Assembly: GCF_010726085.1 (NCBI RefSeq)
Contig: NZ_AP022560.1
Location: 3,410,001 to 3,474,000, forward strand
Direction: 5' to 3'
Source: Mycolicibacterium moriokaense
GTDB lineage: Bacteria > Actinomycetota > Actinomycetes > Mycobacteriales > Mycobacteriaceae
DNA: 64,000 nt
Part shown: positions 7,477 to 15,940 of the stretch, in pieces
Position numbering within the stretch: position 1 is the stretch's first letter
How the letters are laid out: each line of letters opens with the position of its first letter
Position numbers and translations under genes: made by a program
Notes under the pieces: generated by a model
Told to the model about the DNA's origin: nothing
Databases searched by the model: none
The model's input: only the letters and a program-made list of their open reading frames with translations

Positions 7477-7958
7477 TGAGCCGAATTGGACCCTTCGCCG
7501 ACGACGACGCCGCAGCCTGGGTGGTGAAATCGCCTGATATCGGCGTCGCGATGGCCGGATTCACGCACGCGGTCTACAACAAGAACCGCCTGCCGATGCG
7601 GGTCCGCGAACTGGCCCGGATGGTGATCGCGCTCGACAACGAATGCGTGGTGTGCCAGAACACCCGCGACTCCGCGGGCATCGCCGCGGGTGTCGACGAG
7701 GACCTCTACGACCACGCCGCGGAATGGCGGACCTGGCCTGGCTACAGCGAACAGGAGCGGATCGCCGCCGAGTTCGCCGAACGCTTCGCGAACGACCACA
7801 CCGGACTGCGCGACGACGAGGACTTCTGGGCGCGGTGCAGCGAGCACTTCGATGACGAGTTGCTGACCGACCTCGCGCTGTCCTGCGCGATGTGGCTCGG
7901 CATGGGCCGGATGCTGCGGACGCTGGACATCGGCCAAACCTGCAAGATCACGCTGTAG
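7476..7958 (+). CDS. AhpD-like / carboxymuconolactone decarboxylase family protein
   Basis: The 160-residue helical protein carries the AhpD-type redox motif in ALDNECVVCQNTRDSAG (a CxxC pair) after the family signature LPMRVRELARMVIA. AhpD-like proteins reduce peroxides or act as thiol-dependent enzymes; other members of the fold are decarboxylases, so the substrate is open. The KstR-type operator and leaderless promoter in front suggest co-regulation with steroid breakdown genes. It sits between the Rv1877-like and glnA3 genes, an insertion relative to the M. tuberculosis order as I remember it. Confidence 0.8.
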   Translation: MSRIGPFADDDAAAWVVKSPDIGVAMAGFTHAVYNKNRLPMRVRELARMVIALDNECVVCQNTRDSAGIAAGVDEDLYDHAAEWRTWPGYSEQERIAAEFAERFANDHTGLRDDEDFWARCSEHFDDELLTDLALSCAMWLGMGRMLRTLDIGQTCKITL

Positions 7959-7988
7959 TCCGGCGCGACACCGCGCACAATGGCGGCT

Positions 7989-9350
7989 ATGAGATCGCGG
8001 GCCGCCAAACCTCTCGCCGCAGCCGCCATCGCCCAGCTCGAGGCCGACGGTGTCGCCACATTGATCGGCACCGTGGTGAACTCGGCGGGGCTCACCCACG
8101 CCAAGACGGTTCCGTTGAGACGGATGAGCGCATTCGCTGACCCCGGACTCGGCGCCAGCCCCGTCTTCCACGTCTTCGCCATCGACCAGACGGGCATCGT
8201 GTTCGGCGACGCGATCGGCGTGGTCGGCGACCAGCGAATTCGTATCGATCTGGGCGCATTGCGCATTCTCGGTGACGGATTGTGTTGGGCGCCCGGCGCT
8301 TTCTTCAACCAGGACGGCTCACCGGATCCGTATTGCAGCCGCGGCATCCTGCAGCGAGTCGAGGACCGGTTGGCGGAGGTGGGCATCGATGCCGTCGTCG
8401 GTCACGAGATGGAGTTCATTCTCGTCGGACCCGACGGTAGCGAACTGCCCTCACATCTGTGGGCGCAGTACGGGCTTGCCGGAGTGCTCGAGTTCGAAGG
8501 TTTTGTTCGCGATGTCACCAATGCCGCGACGAACTCCGGTGTCGCGATCGAACAATTTCATCCCGAGTACGGCCGGAATCAGTTCGAGATCTCGTTGTCC
8601 CCGCAGTCGCCGGTGGCGGCTGCCGACTCCCTCGTGCTGATACGCATCATCATCGGCCGGGTGGCGCGGCGGTACGGGCTGCGGGTCAGCCTCTCGCCGG
8701 TGCCGTTCGCCGGCAGTGTCGGATCGGGCTCGCACCAACACTTCTCGATGAAGCGCGGCGACGTTCCGCTGTTCTCCGATGGCTCGGGAACCGCGGGGAT
8801 GACGCCGGAGGGGGAGTCCGCGGTGGGCGGACTGCTGGCGGGTCTGCCCGAGGCGCAGGGCGTCCTGTGTGGCTCGGTGCTGTCCGGGCTGCGCATGCAG
8901 CCGGGACACTGGTCGGGCGCATATATCTGCTGGGGTACCGAAAACCGAGAAGCCGCAGTGCGATTCCTGATCGGCGGACCCAGCAATCCGCAGGGTGCCA
9001 ACGTCGAGGTCAAGGTCATCGACCCCTCGGCGAATCCCTATCTGGCGACGGCCTCGATTCTGGGCCTCGCGCTCGACGGGATCGAACGCAAGCTGACGTT
9101 GCCGCCCGAGGTCACCGTCGACCCCGCCTCACTCACCGATGCGCAGCGGGCGGAACTGGGAATCAAGCTGTTGACGCCGGAACAGACCGATGCGATCGAT
9201 GCGCTCGATCAATCATCGTTGCTGCGAGGGATTCTGGGCGATGAGGCGGTCGACGCCGTCGTGGCTGTGCGGCGATACGAAGCGCAGAATTACGGAGATC
9301 TAAAGCCGGACGAGCTGGCGGAGAAGTTCCGGCTCGCCTGGAGCGTGTGA
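7989..9350 (+). CDS. glnA3: Glutamine synthetase-like enzyme GlnA3
   Basis: The roughly 453-residue protein matches M. tuberculosis GlnA3 (Rv1878) throughout (for example PLAAAAIAQLE, FHPEYGRNQFEISLSPQ, GSGSHQHFS, WGTENREAAVRF). It has the metal-binding EMEF motif, the NQFE Glu and the GSGSHQH loop. Housekeeping glutamine synthetase is GlnA1; GlnA3-type enzymes lack the adenylylation region, and the Streptomyces member is a gamma-glutamylpolyamine synthetase, so polyamine or amine glutamylation is a fair guess. ATG 7989 is chosen because CACAAT lies 7 nt upstream (leaderless layout); ATG 7980 is an alternative. The amidohydrolase gene follows after 6 nt. Confidence 0.9.
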   Translation: MRSRAAKPLAAAAIAQLEADGVATLIGTVVNSAGLTHAKTVPLRRMSAFADPGLGASPVFHVFAIDQTGIVFGDAIGVVGDQRIRIDLGALRILGDGLCWAPGAFFNQDGSPDPYCSRGILQRVEDRLAEVGIDAVVGHEMEFILVGPDGSELPSHLWAQYGLAGVLEFEGFVRDVTNAATNSGVAIEQFHPEYGRNQFEISLSPQSPVAAADSLVLIRIIIGRVARRYGLRVSLSPVPFAGSVGSGSHQHFSMKRGDVPLFSDGSGTAGMTPEGESAVGGLLAGLPEAQGVLCGSVLSGLRMQPGHWSGAYICWGTENREAAVRFLIGGPSNPQGANVEVKVIDPSANPYLATASILGLALDGIERKLTLPPEVTVDPASLTDAQRAELGIKLLTPEQTDAIDALDQSSLLRGILGDEAVDAVVAVRRYEAQNYGDLKPDELAEKFRLAWSV

Positions 9351-9356
9351 CGTCGT

Positions 9357-10469
9357 ATGACGTCATCGGCGCTGGCCGAGCACATCGAGACGGTGGCCCT
9401 GGTCGACCACCACGTGCACGGGTGCCTGCTGCGACCGATTGAGCGTCGCCGTTTCGAGAACCTGCTGAACGAGGCCAACGTCGAGCCGCTCGCGGACTTC
9501 GATACGGCGTTCGACACGCAGCTCGGCTTCGCGATGCGCGCCCATTGCGCACCGCTGCTGGGACTGCCGCGCCACAGCGATGCCGATGCCTACTGGCGGG
9601 CGCGCAGCGCGCTCTCCGAAGACGATCTGGCGCGAAGGTTTCTGTCATCGGCGAACGTGTCCGACTGGCTGGTGGACACCGGATTCGCGGCCGGAGTAGC
9701 GGATCTCGACGCGATGGCCGGTCTATCGGTCGGCCGTGTGCACGAGATCGTCCGGCTCGAGTCGGTGGCGGAACAGGCTGTCCAGGCATCCGGTGATTAC
9801 ACGGCGGCATTCACCGAGATCCTGCACGAACGGGCGGCGACGACGGTCGCGACCAAATCGATCCTCGCGTACCGGGGCGGCTTCATCGGTGACCTGTCCG
9901 AACCCGCCCCAGGCGAAGTCGCCGCCGCCGCGGCCAGGTGGCGCGACAGCGGAGAGCCCCGCCTGACTGACCGGGTGCTGTTGCGGTTCGGCCTGCATGA
10001 GGCGCTGCGGCTAGGAAAACCGCTGCAGTTCCACGTCGGCTTCGGTGACCGCGACTGCGATCTGCACACCACCAATCCGCTCTACCTCGCCGACTTTCTG
10101 CGGCGCACCGGCGACGTGCCGATCATGCTGCTGCACTGCTACCCGTACGAGCGTGAGGCGGGCTATCTGGCGCAGGCGTTCAACAATGTGTACCTCGACG
10201 GTGGGCTGGCGATCAATTATCTCGGCGCGCGCTCGTCGCAGTTCATCGGTCGCCTGCTGGAGATGGCGCCGTTCCGCAAGATCCTCTATTCGTCGGACGG
10301 ATTCGGCCCTGCCGAGTTGCACTACCTAGGAGCGCGGCTGTGGCGCAGCGGAATTCGAGAGGTGCTCCATGGATTCGTCGACGCCGACGAATGGAGCGAA
10401 GCCGATGCGATACGGGTCGTCGACCTGATCGCCCGCGATAACGCGCGGCGCGTCTACTCGCTCGACTGA
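9357..10469 (+). CDS. Amidohydrolase-superfamily protein, FluG N-domain type (Rv1879-like)
   Basis: The 370-residue TIM-barrel hydrolase has the metal-binding DHHVHG motif at the N-terminus, LQFHVGFGD and LLHCYPYERE in later strands, and a final YSSDGFG Asp motif. In fungi and other bacteria this domain is fused in front of a glutamine synthetase-like domain (FluG). Here, as in Rv1878-Rv1879, the two are separate adjacent genes, so this protein probably acts on the glutamylated product or precursor of GlnA3. The start is 6 nt after the glnA3 stop. It ends 1 nt before a convergent gene. Confidence 0.85.
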   Translation: MTSSALAEHIETVALVDHHVHGCLLRPIERRRFENLLNEANVEPLADFDTAFDTQLGFAMRAHCAPLLGLPRHSDADAYWRARSALSEDDLARRFLSSANVSDWLVDTGFAAGVADLDAMAGLSVGRVHEIVRLESVAEQAVQASGDYTAAFTEILHERAATTVATKSILAYRGGFIGDLSEPAPGEVAAAAARWRDSGEPRLTDRVLLRFGLHEALRLGKPLQFHVGFGDRDCDLHTTNPLYLADFLRRTGDVPIMLLHCYPYEREAGYLAQAFNNVYLDGGLAINYLGARSSQFIGRLLEMAPFRKILYSSDGFGPAELHYLGARLWRSGIREVLHGFVDADEWSEADAIRVVDLIARDNARRVYSLD

Positions 10470-10470
10470 G

Positions 10471-10914
10471 TCAGATCAGACCGGTGGCGTCGAACATCGG
10501 GATGGTGTACGCGGCCGTGATCTCCTCGAGCCAGGTCGCGGGCGCGGTGTTCGTCAGCCCGCTCATGTCCCAGTAGTCCTTCCACACCGTGATCTTGTCG
10601 CCGGAGACCTTGTGCACCGTGACGAACCGCAACAGAGCCTCTTCGCCGCTCTTCCACTTCCACGTCTCGGAGTGCTCGTACAGGACGTCGTCGCCGCTGC
10701 TCACCAGCACGCCGTCGTGATTCCCATAGGAGGCAAGGGGTTCGAGCCCGAACCGCAGTTTCGCGATGATGTCGTCCGGTCCACGCGTGGAAAGGGCAGG
10801 CCCCAACGGCATATCGCAATAGATGCAGTCGTCAGCGAGGTACGTCTTCACCGAATCCCAGTCCCGAGCCGACAGGGCCTTCCACATGCCCCGCACCGTA
10901 TCCTCAACTGACAC
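10471..10914 (-). CDS. SnoaL / limonene-epoxide-hydrolase-like NTF2-fold protein
   Basis: The protein has 147 residues from the GTG at 10914, which overlaps the stop of the upstream amidohydrolase gene by 11 nt. The N-terminal helix pair (MWKALSARDWDSVKTYLADD), the conserved CIYCDMPLGPALSTRGPDDI strand-turn, and the paired strands LYEHSETWKWKSG and LRFVTVHKVSGDKIT define an NTF2-like fold used by SnoaL cyclases, limonene epoxide hydrolases and ketosteroid isomerases. Catalytic Asp/Arg candidates are D28 and D29 by position only. It probably belongs to the same transcription unit as the amidohydrolase and SDR upstream. Confidence 0.75.
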   Translation of the reverse strand: MSVEDTVRGMWKALSARDWDSVKTYLADDCIYCDMPLGPALSTRGPDDIIAKLRFGLEPLASYGNHDGVLVSSGDDVLYEHSETWKWKSGEEALLRFVTVHKVSGDKITVWKDYWDMSGLTNTAPATWLEEITAAYTIPMFDATGLI

Positions 10915-12694
10915 TTGACAGCTCCGATTCTCGAGTCGTCTGAGCCGGCGCCTTGTGCGCGGCCCGCAGAAACCTTCCGGTGCGCCGGGTGCCGACGGCG
11001 TCGGTCGCCTCGCCGTCGAGGAACACCGGTTCGCCCGCGACGAGCACCGCGCGCACCGTGTCGTCGTTGCGATTGACCATTCGCGACAGACCGCCGTACT
11101 GCTCGACCGGCGCCTCGGCGTACTCGTCAAGCGATCCGTCCAGCCGCTCGGGATCGATGACGACGATGTCGGCGCGGTCACCGATGCGCAGGTGTCCGGC
11201 ATCGAGGCGATACCAGTCGGCGAGTTCACCGGTGAGCCGGTGCACCGCCTGCTCGACGGTCATGAACGGCTTGCCGGCCAGCTCCGACTGGTAAACGTGG
11301 CGCAGCAGACGCAGCCCCATGTTGTAGAACGCCATGTTGCGAAGGTGGGCGCCGGCATCGGAGAAGCCCATCTGGATGCCGGGGTCGCGGGCCAGGCTCT
11401 TGAGCACCTCGGGCCGATGGTTGGAGATCGTCGTACGCCAGCGCAACGCCCTGCCGTGTTCGACAACCAGGTCCAGGAATGCGTCGACGGGATGCACGCC
11501 GCGGTCGAGGCCGACTTCCCCGAACGACAGACCGACGACCGATTCATCTGGGCAGCCAACGATCTCGGCGTCGAAGAAGTCGCGCTGCCATACCCGAACG
11601 CCGAACTTGGACTCGTACTCCTTGCGGAACTGCCTGCGGTACGTCTCATCGCGCAGCAGACCGTTGCGCTCGACCTCGTCGCGCAGATGCAATGCTGCGG
11701 CACCCGCACCGAACTCCTCGAAGACCACCAGATCGATGCCGTCGGCGTAGACCTCGAACGGCACCGGCAGGTGCTGCCAGCGGAAGTTGCCGCCGAGTCG
11801 GTTGACCAGCCGGGCGAGCGGGCCGAGCATTTTGATCGCATACGGATTCGATTTGACATCGGCCGCCGACAGCAGGCTGGTCTTGAGTGGGTTGCGGAAG
11901 ATGCCGAGCGACTGGAACACCTGCGAGCCGAGGTTCAGCGGATTCTGGATGTCGGGTCCGGACTGCAGGACCCGCCCCGCGCGCCGCAGCTTGGACTTGA
12001 GCCGTCGCAGCTCGCGTGGTTTGGCGTAGGTCGACGGCAACGTGCGGGATCGGCAGACCTCCCCGTCGAGCTTATCGAAAAGCAGTTGCTGAGAAGACAT
12101 TCCGACGAACCCGGCACGAAGTGCTTCGTCGAGCCACTTCTCCATCTGGGCCTGTTCGCTGCGGGTCGGCCGCTGCCGCTTCTGGGTCGCACGGTCGAGG
12201 CCCATGGTCGCGGCGCGCATGTCGGAGTGCCCGATGAACGCCGCCACGTTGGGTCCGAGCGGACGCGCCTCCAGCGCCGCGATGTACTCCTCGCAGTTCG
12301 TCCAGGTCTTGTGCTGGTCGATCGCTCCGATGACGTGTTCGCGAGGGATCGCCTCTACTCGTCCGAAGATGTCGCCGGCATCGACTCCGTCGACGTGCAC
12401 CGTGGACAGCGAGCACGAGCCGAGCATCACCGTCGTGACGCCGTGGCGCAGCGACTCCGTCAGTGCCGGGCCGACGAGCACCTCCACGTCGTAGTGGGTG
12501 TGGATGTCGAGCATGCCGGGCAGCACCCATTTGCCGGTCGCGTCGATGACCCGGGGGCAGCCCGTCTGATCGAGATCGTCCGGGGTGATCGTCACGACGT
12601 GACCATCGCGGATGCCGATGTTGCGGATGGCCGAGGGGGCGCCGGTGCCGTCGAACCAACGGCCGTTTCTGATGATCGTGTCGTACGTCACCAC
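10904..12694 (-). CDS. N-acyl-D-amino-acid deacylase-type amidohydrolase
   Basis: From the GTG at 12694 the product is 596 residues, starting with VTYDTIIRNGRWFDGTG, the usual opening of this family. The metal motif DIHTHYDVE follows PGM, SDAGAHLRN lies late, and the C-terminus (GHLRIGDRADIVVIDPERL, GGLSRMVNRNDDTVRAVLVAGEPVF) forms the composite beta-sandwich. Family members remove acyl groups from D-amino acids or related amides with one or two zinc ions; the true substrate is unknown. The frame stays open to 12838, but that stretch has no family similarity and overlaps the SDR gene, so I reject the longer form. The start remains uncertain. Confidence 0.75.
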   Translation of the reverse strand: MVTYDTIIRNGRWFDGTGAPSAIRNIGIRDGHVVTITPDDLDQTGCPRVIDATGKWVLPGMLDIHTHYDVEVLVGPALTESLRHGVTTVMLGSCSLSTVHVDGVDAGDIFGRVEAIPREHVIGAIDQHKTWTNCEEYIAALEARPLGPNVAAFIGHSDMRAATMGLDRATQKRQRPTRSEQAQMEKWLDEALRAGFVGMSSQQLLFDKLDGEVCRSRTLPSTYAKPRELRRLKSKLRRAGRVLQSGPDIQNPLNLGSQVFQSLGIFRNPLKTSLLSAADVKSNPYAIKMLGPLARLVNRLGGNFRWQHLPVPFEVYADGIDLVVFEEFGAGAAALHLRDEVERNGLLRDETYRRQFRKEYESKFGVRVWQRDFFDAEIVGCPDESVVGLSFGEVGLDRGVHPVDAFLDLVVEHGRALRWRTTISNHRPEVLKSLARDPGIQMGFSDAGAHLRNMAFYNMGLRLLRHVYQSELAGKPFMTVEQAVHRLTGELADWYRLDAGHLRIGDRADIVVIDPERLDGSLDEYAEAPVEQYGGLSRMVNRNDDTVRAVLVAGEPVFLDGEATDAVGTRRTGRFLRAAHKAPAQTTRESELSSVS

Positions 12695-12779
12695 GTCATA
12701 GAACAGTGCCGACCCGCGAGTGTCAACGATATTGGTGAACAGATCGCAGATATTGTCTACTTTGGCAGCTGACCTGCTG

Positions 12780-13703
12780 TTATTCCTGCGTCCAACCATC
12801 CGGCTGACGCCCGTCGAGGTCGGTGAAGCCGTACTCATGCGCGAGGTCGGCGGACGTGACGGACTGTTGGTTGAAGCGTGCGCGGTGCGGGTCCGCGGCG
12901 ATCGCGGCTACCCCGCGCCCCACGTATCGTGGCGTCTCCGATTCGGCGAACCCCGGGGGAGCGACAGGGCCGTCAGTCCGACACGGATCCAGTGCGCAGT
13001 GCCAGTTCTCCTCGGTGACGCCCCAGTTGTCGAGCATCATCTCCGAGCGCAGCCAACCCGGTGTGACCGCAACCGCGGTGGCACCGAACGCCTTCAGCTC
13101 GTGGCCCTGGCTGTAGGCCAGCCGGTTGACCGCGGTCTTCGCCAGGTCGTAGAACACCGACAGCCGGTAGTTGTGGTCGTTGAAACTCTTTGTCCCGTCG
13201 GTCACTTCGACGAGCAATCCGCCGGGCTTGCCCACCAGCAGCGGTAGGAGGCGGTGTGAGGTGATCAGGTGGGTGTCGACGCCGAGCCGCAGGATGCGCA
13301 GACCGACGGTGATGTCGTGTTCCCAGATGGGCCGGTTCCACAGCGGCGGGCCGCCCTTGAGGACCTCCGCACCCCAGATGTCGTTGACCAGGATGTCGAT
13401 CGCGCCGTAGTCGGCACGGATGCGCTCGGCCAGGCGTGCGACCGCGTCGGTGTCGAGATGGTCGACCTGCACCGCCACGCCGGTGCCGCCCAGTCGGGTG
13501 ACGAGTTCGGCCGTCTCTTCGATGGTTTCGGGTCGGTCGTAGTCGGACTGTTCGTTACCGGACACGCTGCTGCGACCGGTGCAGATCACCGTCGCGCCTG
13601 CCTCGCCGAGCGCTGCTGCGATACCGCGCCCGGCACCGCGAGTCGCCCCGGCCACCACCGCTACGCGACCGCGTAGCGCATCGGTGTCCGGAGCCCAGTT
13701 CAC
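12780..13703 (-). CDS. Short-chain dehydrogenase/reductase
   Basis: This 307-residue Rossmann enzyme has the cofactor motif VAGATRGAGRGIA near residue 20 and the active-site pair YDLAK. In place of the usual NNAG the DILVNDIWG segment appears, a variant seen in a subgroup of long SDRs. R at the end of the first Gly loop and CTGRSS after strand 2 suggest NADP(H). The GTG start at 13703 lies 18 nt from the divergent dienelactone-hydrolase start, so the two promoters overlap. The amidohydrolase and SnoaL-like genes follow on the same strand. Substrate unknown. Confidence 0.85.
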   Translation of the reverse strand: MNWAPDTDALRGRVAVVAGATRGAGRGIAAALGEAGATVICTGRSSVSGNEQSDYDRPETIEETAELVTRLGGTGVAVQVDHLDTDAVARLAERIRADYGAIDILVNDIWGAEVLKGGPPLWNRPIWEHDITVGLRILRLGVDTHLITSHRLLPLLVGKPGGLLVEVTDGTKSFNDHNYRLSVFYDLAKTAVNRLAYSQGHELKAFGATAVAVTPGWLRSEMMLDNWGVTEENWHCALDPCRTDGPVAPPGFAESETPRYVGRGVAAIAADPHRARFNQQSVTSADLAHEYGFTDLDGRQPDGWTQE

Positions 13704-13721
13704 AGGTGAATACTGGCGAAT

Positions 13722-14633
13722 GTGACCCCGTTACAGCGCTATATCGCAGAAGAAATCGCCACGGATCACGTCGATGGGTTGCTGTCCAGACGCGAAGCCT
13801 TGCGCCGGCTGGGCCTGCTTGGAATCGGCACCGCGGCTGCCACCGCGCTGATCGCGGCATGCAGCGAGAACAAGCAGCCAATTTCGGACGCGCCGGTCAC
13901 CTCCAGCGAACCCGCAACCGCGAGCGCGCCGCCGCCGGGATCGGAGAACGCGCTCCCGACCGAACCGATCACCTGGGCCGGGCCGCGCGGCGAGTTGCAG
14001 GCCGCCTGGGCGCCCGCGGCGGAACCGCGCGGCGGCGTGCTCGTCATCCACGAGAACAAGGGACTCAACGACTACATCCGTTCGGTGGCCGGACGGTTCG
14101 CCGGCATCGGCTACTCGGCGCTGGCGATCGATCTGCTGTCGGCGCAGGGCGGCACCGGGACGTTCGCCGACCCCGCCGAGGCCACCGCGGCCCTCGGCCA
14201 GATTCCGCCGGAGGAGGCCGTCGCGAATCTGAAGTCGGGAATCGATGAACTGCAGCGCCGCGTTCCGGGCAAGAAGATCGCCGCGGTCGGCTTCTGCATG
14301 GGCGGCGGCTACGTCTGGCGGTTGTTGGCCTCCGATGAGCCGCGGCTGGCCGCCGCGGTGCCGTTTTACGGTCCGACCCCGGACAACCCGGACTTTGCCG
14401 GCTCCAAAGATGTTGCGGTACTGGGTATCTACGCCGCCCAGGATCAGCGCGTCAACGCCACCGAGCCCGTCGCACGCGCGGCGCTGGAGAAGGCGGGGCT
14501 GGTGTTCGAACTGGTCACCGAGCCCGACGCCAACCACGCGTTCTTCAACGACACCGGCGAGCGCTACAACGCCGCCGCCGCTGCCGATGCCTGGCGCCGC
14601 GTGCAGGAGTGGTTCACCAAGTACGTCGCCTGA
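13722..14633 (+). CDS. Secreted dienelactone-hydrolase-family lipoprotein with Tat signal
   Basis: The 303-residue protein has the twin-arginine motif SRREALRRLGLLG and a hydrophobic stretch ending in the lipobox LIAAC, so it is probably Tat-exported and lipid-anchored. A low-complexity linker precedes a dienelactone hydrolase domain with nucleophile Cys in VGFCMGGGYVW, an Asp in IYAAQDQRV and His in DANHAFFND, the Cys-Asp-His triad of the family. Related YghX/DLH proteins hydrolyse enol-lactones or esters. The GTG start at 13722 is divergent from the SDR gene. A 15-bp tandem repeat begins at its stop codon. Confidence 0.85.
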   Translation: MTPLQRYIAEEIATDHVDGLLSRREALRRLGLLGIGTAAATALIAACSENKQPISDAPVTSSEPATASAPPPGSENALPTEPITWAGPRGELQAAWAPAAEPRGGVLVIHENKGLNDYIRSVAGRFAGIGYSALAIDLLSAQGGTGTFADPAEATAALGQIPPEEAVANLKSGIDELQRRVPGKKIAAVGFCMGGGYVWRLLASDEPRLAAAVPFYGPTPDNPDFAGSKDVAVLGIYAAQDQRVNATEPVARAALEKAGLVFELVTEPDANHAFFNDTGERYNAAAAADAWRRVQEWFTKYVA

Positions 14634-14673
14634 CTTCCTCTCGGCTGACCTCCTCTCGGCTGACCTCCTCTCG
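14631..14673. repeat. 15-bp tandem repeat, about 2.9 copies
   Basis: The unit TGACCTCCTCTCGGC occurs at 14631-14645 (one mismatch), 14646-14660 and 14661-14673 (partial). The first copy begins on the TGA stop of the hydrolase gene, and the last runs into the palindromic repeat at 14672. Confidence 0.9.
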
Positions 14674-14733
14674 CGAGCAGACGTGGAAACCCCCAGAAAT
14701 GCCGTCAATAGGGGGTTTTCACGACTGCTCGCG
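14672..14733. repeat. Palindromic intergenic repeat, copy 1 (23-bp arms, 16-nt loop)
   Basis: Left arm 14672-14694 begins CGCGAGCAG and ends AAACCCCC; right arm 14711-14733 is its reverse complement at 21 of 23 positions. The 16-nt loop contains AAATGCC. A second element with the same arm length, loop length and core motifs is at 20931-20992. It may end transcription of the hydrolase gene, but the arms are far longer than a usual terminator and there is no U-tract. Confidence 0.85.
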
Positions 14734-14751
14734 GTTAGACGGGTGCGGCGT

Positions 14752-14764
14752 TAGGTTGTCGGCA
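14752..14764 (+). promoter_or_regulatory. Leaderless-type -10 box for the DUF1275 gene
   Basis: TAGGTT (14752-14757), 6 nt, then ATG 14764. No Shine-Dalgarno sequence. Confidence 0.5.
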
Positions 14765-15453
14765 TGGGTGTCGTGCCGACCGGCCCACAGGAGATCGAGC
14801 GAACGCGAACCCTGTGGTTCGCGCTGCTGCTCACCATGGCCAACGGATTCCTCGACGCGCACACCTACCTCGCCCGCGGTGGTGTGTTCGCCAACGTCCA
14901 GACCGCCAACGTGATCTTCTTCGCCATCGACTCCTCGGAGGGCAAATGGAGCGCGGCCCTGGCTCATGTGTGGCCGCTGCTGGCGTTCATCACCGGGATG
15001 GCGGTCGCATCGCATATCAAATCCGGCCGTGTCGACCGGTTTCTCCCGCACGCGCTGCGCTGGACGATGGCGGTGCAGGCCACCGCACTCGCCATCATCG
15101 GATTCGTCCCGGCGTCGGTGCCCCACAGCTACGTGACGGTGCCGATCTCGTTCTTGGCGGCCATGCAGATCGGCCTGTTCCGCAACATCGGTGACCTCGC
15201 GTACCTCCCCGTCGCCACCACCGGCAACCTGATGCGGTTCATGGAGTCCGGGTACGACGCGTTCATCGGCGGAAGTGACGAGTCACGACGGGCCTTCAGT
15301 GTCTACGGCGCACTGATCATCGTGTTCACGGCGGGTGCGGTGACCGGTTCGGTGGCCACGATGGCCTGGGGTGTGCACGCGATCTGGCTGCCTGCCGCAT
15401 TGCTCGCGGTGACACTCGTTCTGTTCATCATCGATGAGCGTCACTTGCGGTGA
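14764..15453 (+). CDS. DUF1275 (YoaK-family) membrane protein
   Basis: This 229-residue integral membrane protein has about six hydrophobic segments. The family signature NGFLDAHTYLARGGVFANVQTAN near residue 28 (quoted here in part: FLDAHTYLARGG and VFANVQTANV) and GLFRNIGDLAYLPVATTGNL in the middle identify DUF1275. The family resembles half-size sulfate-permease-like carriers, and its transport substrate is not established. It begins leaderless after the palindromic repeat. The following secreted-protein gene starts 14 nt after its stop with its own leaderless-type promoter inside the 3' end of this gene. Confidence 0.85.
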   Translation: MGVVPTGPQEIERTRTLWFALLLTMANGFLDAHTYLARGGVFANVQTANVIFFAIDSSEGKWSAALAHVWPLLAFITGMAVASHIKSGRVDRFLPHALRWTMAVQATALAIIGFVPASVPHSYVTVPISFLAAMQIGLFRNIGDLAYLPVATTGNLMRFMESGYDAFIGGSDESRRAFSVYGALIIVFTAGAVTGSVATMAWGVHAIWLPAALLAVTLVLFIIDERHLR

Positions 15454-15455
15454 TC

Positions 15456-15468
15456 TACGATCCAGTAA
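15456..15468 (+). promoter_or_regulatory. Leaderless-type -10 box for the small secreted protein gene
   Basis: TACGAT (15456-15461), 6 nt, then ATG 15468. This supports the ATG at 15468 over the upstream in-frame start at 15450. Confidence 0.5.
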
Positions 15469-15863
15469 TGCTCAGGTCGTTGATGCTTCTCACCGCCGCA
15501 GCGACGCTGCCCGTCGCCGCAACGACCGCCATCGCCGTTGCCGAGCCCCCTCCCACCTGCACTTTCAACCTGACGCCGCCGCAGGTCGTGTCGGTCTCGG
15601 GTACCGAGATGGTCACCGCAACCCTTTCGCCGGGCGCATGTGAGCGATCCGTTGCCTACCTGTCGGTGGCGTGCCTTCAACTCGAGGGCAGTCCAGAGGC
15701 CCCCAACTGTCAGCAGAACAACGGGGTGTTGGAGGCTCAGGTCTTTTACGCGCCGTACACCCCGGGGGCCACGTATGTGTCGACCGGGCGCGGATGCGCC
15801 AACACCGGTAATCCGCCGCAGCCGGTGTGCACACCGGTCGGCCCGATCACCGCGACGATCTAA
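15468..15863 (+). CDS. Small secreted mycobacterial protein of unknown function
   Basis: The 131-residue product begins MLRSLMLLTAAATLPVAATT and has a signal peptide likely cleaved after AVAE or AIA near residue 24. The mature part has six Cys (in TCTF, GACERS, VACLQL, PNCQQN, RGCANT, PVCTPV), enough for three disulfides, and is Pro/Thr/Gly-rich with predicted beta strands. I do not recognise a family with known function; similar small exported Cys proteins are common in mycobacteria. The leaderless promoter suggests independent expression. Confidence 0.7.
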   Translation: MLRSLMLLTAAATLPVAATTAIAVAEPPPTCTFNLTPPQVVSVSGTEMVTATLSPGACERSVAYLSVACLQLEGSPEAPNCQQNNGVLEAQVFYAPYTPGATYVSTGRGCANTGNPPQPVCTPVGPITATI

Positions 15864-15940
15864 CGCACGGCTGCCGAAAGCGTCCGGTTGAACCACGACC
15901 GGCCGACAATCGTGTCCAGGGGAGAACGTGAGGGGACGCG

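Noticed and set aside
5559..7500. Very long plus-strand open frame overlapping the DHA2 transporter in another frame
   Set aside because: Its translation is Arg/His-rich with no domains and it is a shadow of the transporter gene; only its end (7476-7958) is a real gene.
12728..12755. Direct repeat GATATTG 21 bp apart between the SDR and amidohydrolase genes
   Set aside because: Short and AT-rich, with no matching second-strand symmetry; could be an operator but not enough to call.
10955..12772. Long plus-strand open frame opposite the amidohydrolase
   Set aside because: Antisense shadow in GC-rich DNA; the minus strand encodes clear metal motifs of the deacylase family.
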